A stretch of 45,227 bases of DNA from Betaproteobacteria bacterium HGW-Betaproteobacteria-6 (lineage in GTDB: Bacteria; Pseudomonadota; Gammaproteobacteria; Burkholderiales; Rhodocyclaceae): the NCBI GenBank assembly GCA_002842145.1, contig PHCF01000005.1, forward strand, positions 1-45,227, read 5' to 3'. The notes below the pieces were generated by a model. The model saw only the letters and a program-made list of their open reading frames with translations. It did no database searches and was not told where the DNA came from. A program made the position numbers and the translations under genes. Shown here one piece after another: positions 7,743-16,649 of the stretch; positions within the stretch are counted from its first letter, which is position 1, and every line of letters begins with the position of its first letter.

Positions 7743-8579
7743 ATGCACATTGATCTCAGTGATAAGCGAGTCATCGTTACCGGCGCATCGCGCGGGATTG
7801 GCTTTGCCATTGCGCGTGCCTTCGCAAACGAGGGCGCTCGGGTGGCAATCTGCGCGCGAACTCTGGAGTCCGTGGAGGCTTCTGGCAATGAGTTGTCCGG
7901 CACGGCAAAGGCGGTTATTGCCCGAGCGGTGGATGTTACCGATACGATCGGTGTCAAGGCATTCGTGGATGAAGTGGCAGCGTCCTGGGGAGGTGTCGAT
8001 GTTTTGGTCAACAATGCAGGACAGGGACGTGGAGGGAGTCTCGATACGCTGACGCCTGAGGCCATCCTCGAGCACGCCAATATTCTTCAGATGGGGCATT
8101 TCCGATTCGTTCAGGCGGTGGTTCCCTACATGCGAGAACAGCGCTGGGGTCGGATTATCGAAATCAATGCGCTGGCCGGTGTCATACCGACACCAGATGG
8201 AATTCCTTCGGTCATTAATCGTGCTGCATGTATTGCACTTTCGAAATCGCTCGGGATGTCCTTGGCTAAGGAAAACATACTTGTCAATTCGCTCAATATG
8301 GGATGGATTGATACGGGTCAGTGGGATCGACACTTTAAGGAGGTTGGTCCGGGTGTGACGCGTCAAGAGTTTGATGAAATGGCGCTCAAGGTGGTTCCTA
8401 TCGGGCGCTTCGGAAAACCAGAAGATGTTGCTGGCATGGCGCTATTCCTGGCTAGCGAGTACGCAAATTTCATCAGTGCTGCGTCCATCGATATTTCCGG
8501 CGGTCTGCAAGGCCAGATTGCCTATTACCCAACTTTGAAGCGAGATTTCACTGAGGCAATGAAGAGTCGCATGCAATAA
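7743..8579 (+). CDS. SDR-family protein with a degenerate catalytic centre
   Basis: A 278-residue SDR fold protein. The nucleotide-binding part is normal (TGASRGIG, LVNNAG). The catalytic part is not: where classical members have Ser and Tyr-x3-Lys, this one reads EINALAG and then PSVINRAA, so the Tyr position is Ser, the Lys position is Arg and the Ser position is Ala. The rest of the fold continues normally (ALSKSL, ILVNSLNMGWIDTGQW). It either uses a different chemistry, binds a cofactor without reducing substrate, or works as a partner subunit. ATG 7743 follows a weak GGAAG site; the 95 bases before it hold no obvious promoter. It precedes the transport genes. Confidence 0.8.
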   Translation: MHIDLSDKRVIVTGASRGIGFAIARAFANEGARVAICARTLESVEASGNELSGTAKAVIARAVDVTDTIGVKAFVDEVAASWGGVDVLVNNAGQGRGGSLDTLTPEAILEHANILQMGHFRFVQAVVPYMREQRWGRIIEINALAGVIPTPDGIPSVINRAACIALSKSLGMSLAKENILVNSLNMGWIDTGQWDRHFKEVGPGVTRQEFDEMALKVVPIGRFGKPEDVAGMALFLASEYANFISAASIDISGGLQGQIAYYPTLKRDFTEAMKSRMQ

Positions 8580-8641
8580 TTTTCCCCATAAAATTCTAAA
8601 TACAGAATATGAATCGGATGCTAGAATTATTTTGATATGCT

Positions 8642-8650
8642 TGCTACAAT
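8642..8650 (+). promoter_or_regulatory. Possible extended -10 promoter before the transport genes
   Basis: TGCTACAAT matches an extended -10 element (TGnTATAAT-like) about 140 bases before the DUF1302 gene. No good -35 box lies at the right distance, which such promoters can tolerate. The gap of 210 bases between two co-directional genes (8580-8789) supports a promoter somewhere here. Prediction by eye only. Confidence 0.3.
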
Positions 8651-8789
8651 CAAGACAAGCGCAAATCCGAACTAATTTGGGGCGCGAGAGATATTCGAAA
8701 GCCTTGATTGGATTTACTGCGAGGCCGCCTAGTGCCTCAGCGGGCGCAACTAGTTTGGTCGTGATGTAATAACGAGAGGAGACAAGTGG

Positions 8790-10496
8790 ATGAAAAACAG
8801 AAATGGTAATTTCATGAGCGGAGGCTTTTTGCTCCGTGGTACGGCGGCAGCAATCTCGCTGGCTTTTGCGGGCGGAGCGGCGGCATTTCAAGTCGAACTT
8901 GATAATCCCGATATCAAGATGCGCTGGGACAATACCGTTCGTTACACGGTTGGGGTCCGGGCAGAGGGGCAAGATCAGCGCCTGATGCGTAACTACATCT
9001 ATGATGAAGGCGATAGCAAATTCAAACGTGGCGAGATCGTGACCAATCGCGTCGACCTGTTGTCTGAGTTCGACGTTAGCTATAAGGGGAAATTTGGTGC
9101 CCGGGTTTCCGGAGCTGCATGGTACGACGCAGCATATGACGATCACGCTGTCACCTCGCCGGCAGGCATGTCGACTGCATATTACGGCAATAGCTACAAC
9201 AACCAAGTCAAAAAATATGTGAATGGACCTGCAGCCGAGTTTCTCGATGCATTTGTATGGACAAATCTTGAGCTGGGTAAAATCCCCCTCAATTTGAAGA
9301 TTGGTCAGCAAACCAACGTTTGGGGTGAAGGGCTCCTGCTGGGTGCACATGCGGTTTCCTACTCTCAGGCACCGGTGGATGGAGTGAAGGCAGCGACCAA
9401 TCCGGGCGTTGAGACGAAAGAAGTCTTTTTGCCTATTGGGCAGATCCATGCTAGCGCCCAGGTGACCGATTCTGTGACACTGGTCGGGCAATATTTCTAC
9501 GACTGGAAGCCGATGCGCGTGCCGCATGCCGGAACCTACCTGATGGGTGCTGATACGGCGCCTTCATCTGACAAGCTTGCCTTCCCAGTTCCTGGTTTTT
9601 ATGCAGATATTGTTGCCGCAAAGGAACCACCTAAGAGCGGCAATTGGGGTGTCGGTGCACGTTGGAATTTAGAGGAAATCGAATCGACGTTTGGGGCGTA
9701 CTATCGGCAGTTCGATGATTACGCACCAGAACTCGCTGTTCAGTTGATGGGTTTCACTAGGCCGGCACCATTTAGTGCATTGCCAACGCAGGCGCGATTC
9801 CTGTATGCACAGAATGTTGAGCAGTACAGCTTGACCTTTTCCCGCGTTATTGGCGGGGTGGCATTTGGCTCCGAAGTTTCGTATCGTAAAAATGGTGCTT
9901 TGAATACGCCTAGCTCGATAGTGACCGATACAGGTGCTCGCGGCGATACCTGGCACGCGGTAGTAAATGGCATTTATATGCTACCGAAGACGGCTCTGTG
10001 GGATACAGGAAGTCTGGTGGCTGAAGTTGCCTATAATCGACTCGAAAAGGTTACGAAGAACCCATCGCTGTACCGCGAAGTTGGAGCGGCTACATGCGTC
10101 GATTCGCGAACCAGTGTGGCACGGTCTGGCGATAAGCGGGATGGGTGTTCGACCAACGATGCTCTGTTTATGGCCCTCAAGTTTTCTCCGCAATACCTGA
10201 ATATTTTACCTTCGTGGGATTTGACATTGCCGATGAGCCTGACCTATGGTTTGTCTGGCAACGCGCCGACCGCTGGTGGTGGCACCGAGGGAGAATTGCG
10301 CTGGTCGCTTGGGGCCACGATGACCTACGCATCCAAGTATGAATTTACGCTGAGCTACGCTGATCGCACTTTGCCCGTTCGTACGGTGTCGACCGCTCAG
10401 GGCGAAAAGATCACTGGCGGAGCTGCACACAGCAACTCGTCGGTCGGGGTGATCGATCGAGGCTGGTTGTCCCTTACTGTAAAGATGGCTTTCTAA
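8790..10496 (+). CDS. DUF1302-family outer-membrane protein
   Basis: The 568-residue protein has an N-terminal signal peptide (positive residues, then a hydrophobic stretch ending in AGGAAAFQ at about residues 25-33) and the repeated alternating pattern and aromatic C-terminus (VKMAF) of an outer-membrane beta-barrel. DUF1302 proteins are regularly paired with DUF1329 proteins next to genes for degradation of hydrophobic compounds; a role in uptake across the outer membrane is the common assumption, not proven. The start at ATG 8790 has AGAGGAGAC just upstream. It is followed by DUF1329, a propeller protein and an RND permease, as in similar loci. Confidence 0.85.
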   Translation: MKNRNGNFMSGGFLLRGTAAAISLAFAGGAAAFQVELDNPDIKMRWDNTVRYTVGVRAEGQDQRLMRNYIYDEGDSKFKRGEIVTNRVDLLSEFDVSYKGKFGARVSGAAWYDAAYDDHAVTSPAGMSTAYYGNSYNNQVKKYVNGPAAEFLDAFVWTNLELGKIPLNLKIGQQTNVWGEGLLLGAHAVSYSQAPVDGVKAATNPGVETKEVFLPIGQIHASAQVTDSVTLVGQYFYDWKPMRVPHAGTYLMGADTAPSSDKLAFPVPGFYADIVAAKEPPKSGNWGVGARWNLEEIESTFGAYYRQFDDYAPELAVQLMGFTRPAPFSALPTQARFLYAQNVEQYSLTFSRVIGGVAFGSEVSYRKNGALNTPSSIVTDTGARGDTWHAVVNGIYMLPKTALWDTGSLVAEVAYNRLEKVTKNPSLYREVGAATCVDSRTSVARSGDKRDGCSTNDALFMALKFSPQYLNILPSWDLTLPMSLTYGLSGNAPTAGGGTEGELRWSLGATMTYASKYEFTLSYADRTLPVRTVSTAQGEKITGGAAHSNSSVGVIDRGWLSLTVKMAF

Positions 10497-10523
10497 GAGC
10501 TGGAAATTGGAGACAAATAAAAA

Positions 10524-11879
10524 ATGAACATTCAGAATATTCTGTTGGTCGCAGTCGCCGCCTTTGCGGCGCCTGCTATCGCTGGTGTGCCGGCTGATGA
10601 GGCTAAGCAGTTGGGTGTCAGCCTGACAAAGTATGGCGCAGTGAAGGCTGCAAATAAGGAAGGAACGATTCCTGAATACACGGGTGGCTTGACGAAAGCA
10701 CCGGCAGGATTCAAGGCCGGAAGTGGTTTTTGGGCCGATCCCTTCAAGGATGAAAAGCCGGTGTTGCGGATTGATGGCAAGAACTATCAACAATACGCTG
10801 ATAAGTTGTCGGAAGGGCAGAAGGAGTTGCTCAAGAAATACCCGACCTTCTATATTGATGTCTACCCGACCCATCGCTCTGCGTCGATTCCTGAGAAAAT
10901 TCTCAACAATACGGTGCGCAATGCAGTCTCGTGCAAGACGGACAAGAACGGTCTGGCGCTAGACGAATCATGCCGCGGTGGCCTGCCTTTCCCGATTCCC
11001 AAGACCGGCTACGAGGTTATGTGGAACCAGCAGTTGCGCTATAAGGCTGATACCACGACAAAGTCCTCTCGCTCCTGGGTGGTCGATAGTAACGGTAAGG
11101 CTGTGATTAGCGCCCAGCAACAGACCTTTGAGGAAACGCCGTATTACCATGAGCATCTGGATGGTCGGGATCCTCAGCTCTACTGGCGTACTCACTCTGT
11201 TACCCAGTCCCCGGTCCGTAAGGCGGGTGAGGCTACCGGATTGATGGATTTTATGGATCCGACAGTTAAACCCCGTCGCGCCTGGAGTTACACCCCTGGC
11301 CAGCGCCGTATCAAGCTGGCGCCGGAGTTCTCCTACGATACGCCGGTCTCCAGTATGGGTGGCGTTACCCTGTTCGATGAGCTTTTTGTCTTCTCGGGTC
11401 AGATGGACCGCTTTGACTTCAAGCTAGTGGGTAAGAAGGAAATGTACATTCCCTACAATGCCTACAAGCTCTACTTCACCTGCGGAGTCGAAGAGCAGTT
11501 TATGGACAAGCATCCGAATCCTGCCTGCTGGCGCTGGGAATTGCACCGAGTGTGGGTGGTCGAGGCAACCTTGAAGCCGGGTTTCCGCCACGTCTATAAC
11601 AAGCGGATCTACTATTTCGACGAAGATACCTACGGTGCAGGTCTTTACGACGCATTTGACCAGAGCGGTCAGCTATACCGTTCAATCTTCAATTCGATGG
11701 TCCAGCTCTATGATGTGCAGGCCCCATACGCCGTAAAGAATGTTGTGTACGACTTCAACAAGGGTATGTACGCACTGGTGAATGATGGCCTGGTTGGTGG
11801 CTATGGTGTGCTCACGAAGCCGATGTCTAACCGTGAGCTCAATCCCGAGGCTGTGGTCGCGCGAGAAACGGCCCGTTGA
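10524..11879 (+). CDS. DUF1329-family periplasmic lipoprotein-localisation-like protein
   Basis: A 451-residue protein with a clear signal peptide (MNIQNILLVAVAAFAAPAIAG at the start, cleavage after about residue 20). The DUF1329 domain fills the rest and is thought to have a LolA-like half-barrel fold able to hold hydrophobic ligands. It follows the DUF1302 gene after 27 bases and the pair is conserved in many proteobacteria, so it probably hands a hydrophobic molecule between the outer membrane and the RND permease. Aromatic- and proline-rich segments in the middle agree with the family. The exact ligand is unknown. Confidence 0.85.
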   Translation: MNIQNILLVAVAAFAAPAIAGVPADEAKQLGVSLTKYGAVKAANKEGTIPEYTGGLTKAPAGFKAGSGFWADPFKDEKPVLRIDGKNYQQYADKLSEGQKELLKKYPTFYIDVYPTHRSASIPEKILNNTVRNAVSCKTDKNGLALDESCRGGLPFPIPKTGYEVMWNQQLRYKADTTTKSSRSWVVDSNGKAVISAQQQTFEETPYYHEHLDGRDPQLYWRTHSVTQSPVRKAGEATGLMDFMDPTVKPRRAWSYTPGQRRIKLAPEFSYDTPVSSMGGVTLFDELFVFSGQMDRFDFKLVGKKEMYIPYNAYKLYFTCGVEEQFMDKHPNPACWRWELHRVWVVEATLKPGFRHVYNKRIYYFDEDTYGAGLYDAFDQSGQLYRSIFNSMVQLYDVQAPYAVKNVVYDFNKGMYALVNDGLVGGYGVLTKPMSNRELNPEAVVARETAR

Positions 11880-11903
11880 TCTTCGGATTGCCTGAGTGAT
11901 GAA

Positions 11904-11980
11904 GGTGCATCGCAAACGTTCGCGGTGCACCATTTCAAGATTTACCCAACGATTAGCATCGGCCTTGGTAATTCAAGGCC
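11904..11980 (+). repeat. Two stem-loops between DUF1329 and the propeller gene
   Basis: The first hairpin pairs GGTGCATCGC (11904-11913) with GCGGTGCACC (11922-11931), one G-T wobble, 8-base loop, followed by ATTTC. The second pairs GGCCTTG (11961-11967) with CAAGGCC (11974-11980). Neither is followed by a true T run, so they may be a leaky terminator or mRNA-stabilising structures that lower expression of the downstream genes. Confidence 0.45.
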
Positions 11981-12011
11981 GAGGCTGGGTACATTCCAAA
12001 GGAGTTGCTCT

Positions 12012-13139
12012 TTGACTACCTTGAGCAAACTGCCGTCCTGGAGCCTCGTGTCCAAAACGCAAATCCATTACGTTGTTGCTGGGTTCCTCTATGCATTAGT
12101 GGGCCTGAGTGAAGCGGTCGCACCAGGCACCACGGATGCGCTTGAAGTGCCAGCAAAGCAATCAGCGAGGGCTCAGAAAGCATTAATGTCTGGAATTTCG
12201 GCGAATGGTAAACGCGCTATAGCGGTTGGTGCGCGCGGGACTATTTTGTATTCCCGTGATTCTGGAATCACATGGACGCAGGCCAGTGTTCCTGTCAGCT
12301 CTGACCTTGCAACGGTTCGCTTTTCCGATGCCGATACGGCATGGGCGATAGGTCATGATGCAGTGCTGCTGCGATCAGATGACGCCGGAGAACATTGGAA
12401 CAAAGTCCTTGATGGCCGAAGTGTAGCCATCCTTTTGCAGAGCCATTATAAAACCTTGGCCGACGGCGGGCAGTTGGAGGCCGGACGAATTCAAAAGGAT
12501 GTTGAAGATGCAGTTTTGCAGTCGGCAACTCCCGGCGTTCTGTCCTATCCATTCCTTGATATCCGGATAAACGAAAAGGGCGAGGGCTTCTTGGCTGGTG
12601 CCTTCGGCTTGCTCCTGCGTACCATTGATGCAGGAAAGACTTGGGAACCGTGGATCGAACGTGCCGGAAATGATCGTCGCATGCATCTATACGCACTTGA
12701 ACAGGTTGAAAACGGTTCGCTTTACTTGGCTGGAGAGCAGGGGCTGATCCGACGTTACGATCCAGTTGCCGGACGTTTTGTTGTCGTGGAGGTGCCCTAT
12801 AACGGTACATTCTTTGGTCTCAGGGCTATTGGTACAAAGTTGATTGCTTTTGGTTTGCGCGGCAATGCTTTTATCAGCACAGATGACGCGAAGTCTTGGA
12901 GACCGGTCACGCTGGGCGTAACAGCCAACATCGTCGCAACCTTGCAGCACGCACCTAATGAGATGCTCTTTGTGATGCAGAACGGTCAAGTGCTACTCAG
13001 CAAAGACGATGGACGGAGTGTTACCGACCTTAATGTCCCTCGTGGCGGTGAAATACTTGGGGCGGAATTGCTCGGATCGGATCAGTTGGCGTTGGCGAGA
13101 GTCAATGGTGCGCATCTCCTCCGGTTCACCTCACCGTGA
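12012..13139 (+). CDS. YCF48-like beta-propeller (BNR-type repeat) protein
   Basis: The 375-residue protein has an N-terminal hydrophobic signal/anchor segment (HYVVAGFLYALVGLSEAVA) and then repeated beta-propeller blades with SxDxGxTW motifs (SRDSGITW, SDDAGEHW, TIDAGKTW, STDDAKSW, SKDDGRS). Such YCF48-like proteins accompany DUF1302/DUF1329 and MMPL permeases and probably form part of the envelope complex. The frame is open from 11925, but a TTG at 12012 with AAAGGAG 7 bases upstream is the best start and places the signal peptide near the N-terminus. The two hairpins upstream would then be untranslated. Confidence 0.75.
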   Translation: MTTLSKLPSWSLVSKTQIHYVVAGFLYALVGLSEAVAPGTTDALEVPAKQSARAQKALMSGISANGKRAIAVGARGTILYSRDSGITWTQASVPVSSDLATVRFSDADTAWAIGHDAVLLRSDDAGEHWNKVLDGRSVAILLQSHYKTLADGGQLEAGRIQKDVEDAVLQSATPGVLSYPFLDIRINEKGEGFLAGAFGLLLRTIDAGKTWEPWIERAGNDRRMHLYALEQVENGSLYLAGEQGLIRRYDPVAGRFVVVEVPYNGTFFGLRAIGTKLIAFGLRGNAFISTDDAKSWRPVTLGVTANIVATLQHAPNEMLFVMQNGQVLLSKDDGRSVTDLNVPRGGEILGAELLGSDQLALARVNGAHLLRFTSP

Positions 13140-13182
13140 TATCGCCTATCAGGCGAAAAAATGGAAATAAAAAGAGATAAAA

Positions 13183-15612
13183 ATGGCTGGCCACACTGAA
13201 CAACCCGTGATGCCCGTAGTTGGTGATTTGAAATCGTTCGATTGTCGATCCGGGAATCTACTAGAGCGCGTCATTTTCAATAATCGAGTTCTTGTGCTGC
13301 TGGCCTGCCTAGTTGCGACTTTGGTGCTTGGTTATGCGGCTTCGCGCATTCATGTGAATGCAAGTTTTGAGCGAATGATCCCGGTCAATAGCCCGTATAT
13401 ACAAAACTACCTGCAGTATAAAGACCAGCTGCCCGGGCTGGGCAATACGGTGCGTATCGTTGTCGAAAGCAAGAACTCCGATATCTTTGACCCCGACTAT
13501 CTCGATGTATTACGCAAGGTCAATGATGACCTTTACCTTATTCCGGGTGTCGATCGCTCATGGATGAAGTCAATCTGGATGCCGATTGTTCGATGGCGCG
13601 AGGTTACTGAAGACGGTATCACTGGCGGTGCCGTGATGCCGACTCAGTTTGATGCAAGTCCGGATCAGATAGCTAAGTTGCGCACTAACGTTATGCGTGC
13701 CGGAGTCGTTGGCAGTCTGGTGGCAACAGACATGAAGTCGAGCATGATAGTTGCTCCGCTCATGGATAAAAACCCGAAGACCGGGGATGCCCTCAATTAC
13801 AGTGAATTTTCCCAGGCACTCGAAACCAAGATTCGTGCTTACGAGAGTGACAAGGTAGGTATCCATATTGTCGGGTTCGCCAAAATTGTTGGTGACCTAA
13901 TCGAGGGCCTGCGGGTTGTCATGATGTTCTTTGCCGTATCGGTACTGGTGGCGGCACTTTTTGTCTATCTGTACACCCGTTGCCTACGTAGCACGGTACT
14001 GTTGGTCACGGTAGCAGTCATCGGCGTCGTTTGGTTGCTAGGCCTGATGCAACTGCTTGGCTACGAACTAGATCCATACTCCATTCTGGTGCCATTTCTG
14101 ATTTTCGCCATTGGTTTGTCGCATGGTGCGCAGAAAATGAACGGCATTATTCAGGATATTGGTCGAGGTACGCACAAATACGTGGCAGCAAGGTACACAT
14201 TCCGCCGTCTCTTTATGGTTGGACTTACGGCGCTGCTGGCTAATATCGTTGGCTTTGCTGTCTTGATAATCATCGATATTCCCGTGATACGAGACTTGGC
14301 CATCACAACCAGCATCGGGGTGTCCGTATTAATTTTCACCAAGCTGTTTTTGATCCCGGTTGCCCTCTCTTACCTCGGGGTTAGTGACTCGGCGACCCGC
14401 CATGCATTGCTCGAAACCCAGGAGATGCAACAAGATCGCACCCTAATTGGTCGCCTTTGGCACTGCCTTGACGAGCTGACTGAGCGCCGATGGGCATTCC
14501 CCGTCATTATTTTCTCGATCATCACAACGGCAATTGCTTCAGTAGTCATGCAGGATATCCGGATTGGCGACTTAGATGCTGGTGCTCCTGAGCTTCGTCC
14601 AGAGTCGCGCTATAACCGAGACAACGCCTACATAACGGACCATTACGGGCTCTCTAGTGATCAGTTTGTGGTCATTATGAAAACAGATGATGAAGGATGT
14701 CGCCTATATTCATCGCTCAACAAGATGGATAGCCTCGCGCAGTTGCTGCGTGATGACCCTAGTGTCCAAACGACAACGTCTCTAGCTGAGACCGTACGTT
14801 TCGTCACCTCAGCTATGTCCGAGGGCAGTGGCAAATGGAATACCATCAGCCGTAATCAGTCGATCACCGATGGTTCTGTATCGGCTGCCGTCATTGCCAC
14901 GCCGGATATCACCAACCAGAGTTGCTCCGTCTCGCCACTAGTCGCTTATCTCTCTGACCACAAGGCAGATACGCTTAGCCGAGTCCTGAAAACTGCGAAC
15001 GACTACGCTGCTGCCAATAACACAGCACCAGATGCAAAGGAGCCCGTTCAATTTTTGCTGGCGGCAGGTAGTGCCGGAATCGAGGCTGCGACCAATATCG
15101 AGGTTCAGAGAAGCATTATTACTATGTACCTCGCTGTGTATGGTGCCACTGCGCTACTTTGCCTTATCACCTTCAAAAGTATTCGCGCCACCATCGTCGC
15201 GCTGATTCCACTGATTATTACAACGATCATCTGCAAGGCGCTGATGGTCTGGTTGGGAATAGGTCTGAAGGTTGCCACATTGCCCGTTATTGCGGTGGGT
15301 GTTGGCGTAGGTGTCGATTATGCGCTGTACCTGTTGAGCGTCCAGATTGCTCTCCAGCGGCGAGGAGAGAGCTTGCGCCTTGCTTATCGCCGATCCCTTG
15401 ATTTTACAGGCAAGGTCGTGGCTTTGGTCGGAATGACTATGGCAGCTGGTGTCATCACCTGGTCTTGGTCGCCAATCAAGTTCCAGGCTGACATGGGAAT
15501 CCTGCTTACCTTCATGTTCATTTGGAACATGCTTGGTGCCCTCGCACTGATTCCTGCGCTGTCGCACTTTATCCTCAATCCCCGTCGGGGCGACGTTCGT
15601 TCGCTTACCTGA
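13183..15612 (+). CDS. RND/MMPL-family transporter
   Basis: An 809-residue membrane protein with the two-fold RND layout. There is a membrane segment at about 35-55, a large periplasmic loop, a block of five segments at about 240-400 (including VVMMFFAVSVLVAALFVYLY), then a second membrane segment, loop and block ending near 800. The second half keeps a GVGVGVDYALYLL motif with the Asp expected for proton coupling; the matching place of the first half reads AIGLSHGAQ without an acid. MMPL proteins of this type lie beside DUF1302/DUF1329/YCF48 genes. Direction of transport (uptake or export of a lipophilic compound) is not known. Confidence 0.85.
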   Translation: MAGHTEQPVMPVVGDLKSFDCRSGNLLERVIFNNRVLVLLACLVATLVLGYAASRIHVNASFERMIPVNSPYIQNYLQYKDQLPGLGNTVRIVVESKNSDIFDPDYLDVLRKVNDDLYLIPGVDRSWMKSIWMPIVRWREVTEDGITGGAVMPTQFDASPDQIAKLRTNVMRAGVVGSLVATDMKSSMIVAPLMDKNPKTGDALNYSEFSQALETKIRAYESDKVGIHIVGFAKIVGDLIEGLRVVMMFFAVSVLVAALFVYLYTRCLRSTVLLVTVAVIGVVWLLGLMQLLGYELDPYSILVPFLIFAIGLSHGAQKMNGIIQDIGRGTHKYVAARYTFRRLFMVGLTALLANIVGFAVLIIIDIPVIRDLAITTSIGVSVLIFTKLFLIPVALSYLGVSDSATRHALLETQEMQQDRTLIGRLWHCLDELTERRWAFPVIIFSIITTAIASVVMQDIRIGDLDAGAPELRPESRYNRDNAYITDHYGLSSDQFVVIMKTDDEGCRLYSSLNKMDSLAQLLRDDPSVQTTTSLAETVRFVTSAMSEGSGKWNTISRNQSITDGSVSAAVIATPDITNQSCSVSPLVAYLSDHKADTLSRVLKTANDYAAANNTAPDAKEPVQFLLAAGSAGIEAATNIEVQRSIITMYLAVYGATALLCLITFKSIRATIVALIPLIITTIICKALMVWLGIGLKVATLPVIAVGVGVGVDYALYLLSVQIALQRRGESLRLAYRRSLDFTGKVVALVGMTMAAGVITWSWSPIKFQADMGILLTFMFIWNMLGALALIPALSHFILNPRRGDVRSLT

Positions 15613-15682
15613 CGAAACTAATCGTCTGCCGCCTGCAAAACTTGGTCAGGTGGTGGACAAATAAATCCAAAAGGAGACATCA

Positions 15683-16648
15683 ATGTTCGATCTACTTTTA
15701 AGTGCCGATATGATGGTGCCAGATCCGGATGATATGGCGGAACGCTTGGTCACAAAGCTAGGCATCCACGGACATCCGAAATGGCGCCAGGCTTTCGACG
15801 ATCATCCCTACATTGCACATTTTCTACGTGTCCATAAGTCACTTGCAGTGTCTCCCACGCGTGTCGAGCCTCAGTGGCACCTTGATCGCGAGAACCCGGG
15901 TGATCCAATGTTCCACGCGTTTCTTGAGAGCCTGAAAGATTATCAGGGGCGCCATCGTCCGATGATTACTCATTCGGTCGTTCTGGCGCTTCACGGGCAT
16001 AAATTTGACAATTTCGTTGATAAGTTGATGCGCCGAGGCTTGGCTTTCCGCATGGCTCAACGGACTCCGGACATGCCATTTGATCGCCTATGGTTGGGGG
16101 CGACACCTGAGTCTCCTCGCTACACACCGGATGTTGATGGTGGATTATGCATCGAAGTAATGCCAATGGAACCACTGCAAATGCCGGCGGAGACATTTGT
16201 CACCCCACCCGTCCAGCCACGTGACGCGAAGCCTGGTGACATGGTTCGAGTAAGTGCGCGTGGGTTCTTGGTGCGCAATCTTGACGAGACACTGCGCCGG
16301 TGCTCAGTAAACCTTGACTGGGAGCCGGTCGGCGAAGTCGAAGCTTTGCATCGCGAAGGTTATCGTCGCGCCACCATGCCATTTACTGTCGCTAATAGTG
16401 CGGCGCTCGATGTGATTCAGCCGACAACTTGGCATGGCGATGCTGGTCTTTACCTGAACAATTGGGGGCCAGGTCTTTATTACATTCGGATCGCAGTAAA
16501 CGATCTTGAGGCAAAGGCTGAGGATCTTAGAGCACGCGGAACACGTTTCACTTGGGTTGAGGAGTCAGAAGCAGTTGGTGGTGCATCGTTGATTAGGATT
16601 GATCCATCTGAACTGCGCGGGCAACTCCTTGAGTTTGAGGAGATCTGA
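15683..16648 (+). CDS. Two-domain VOC (glyoxalase/bleomycin-resistance fold) protein
   Basis: The 321-residue protein has two vicinal-oxygen-chelate modules. The first is about residues 1-165, ending in LCIEVMP. The second is about 195-321, with a typical DLEAKAEDLRARGTRF helix and a final LEFEE strand. VOC proteins include extradiol dioxygenases, isomerases and epimerases. The His-His-Glu iron triad of extradiol dioxygenases is not obvious, so a ring-cleavage role is possible but unproven. ATG 15683 has AAAAGGAGAC upstream. The stop is followed one base later by the next start, so VOC protein and enoyl-CoA hydratase are co-translated. Confidence 0.7.
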   Translation: MFDLLLSADMMVPDPDDMAERLVTKLGIHGHPKWRQAFDDHPYIAHFLRVHKSLAVSPTRVEPQWHLDRENPGDPMFHAFLESLKDYQGRHRPMITHSVVLALHGHKFDNFVDKLMRRGLAFRMAQRTPDMPFDRLWLGATPESPRYTPDVDGGLCIEVMPMEPLQMPAETFVTPPVQPRDAKPGDMVRVSARGFLVRNLDETLRRCSVNLDWEPVGEVEALHREGYRRATMPFTVANSAALDVIQPTTWHGDAGLYLNNWGPGLYYIRIAVNDLEAKAEDLRARGTRFTWVEESEAVGGASLIRIDPSELRGQLLEFEEI

Positions 16649-16649
16649 A

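Noticed and set aside
8442..9527. A 361-codon minus-strand ORF opposite the DUF1302 gene
   Set aside because: The plus strand has a signal peptide and complete barrel protein; the minus frame has no recognisable domain.
13145..13165. A small hairpin (TCGCCT/AGGCGA) followed by A residues between the propeller and MMPL genes
   Set aside because: The run after the stem is A, not T, on the coding strand, so it is not a terminator for this operon.
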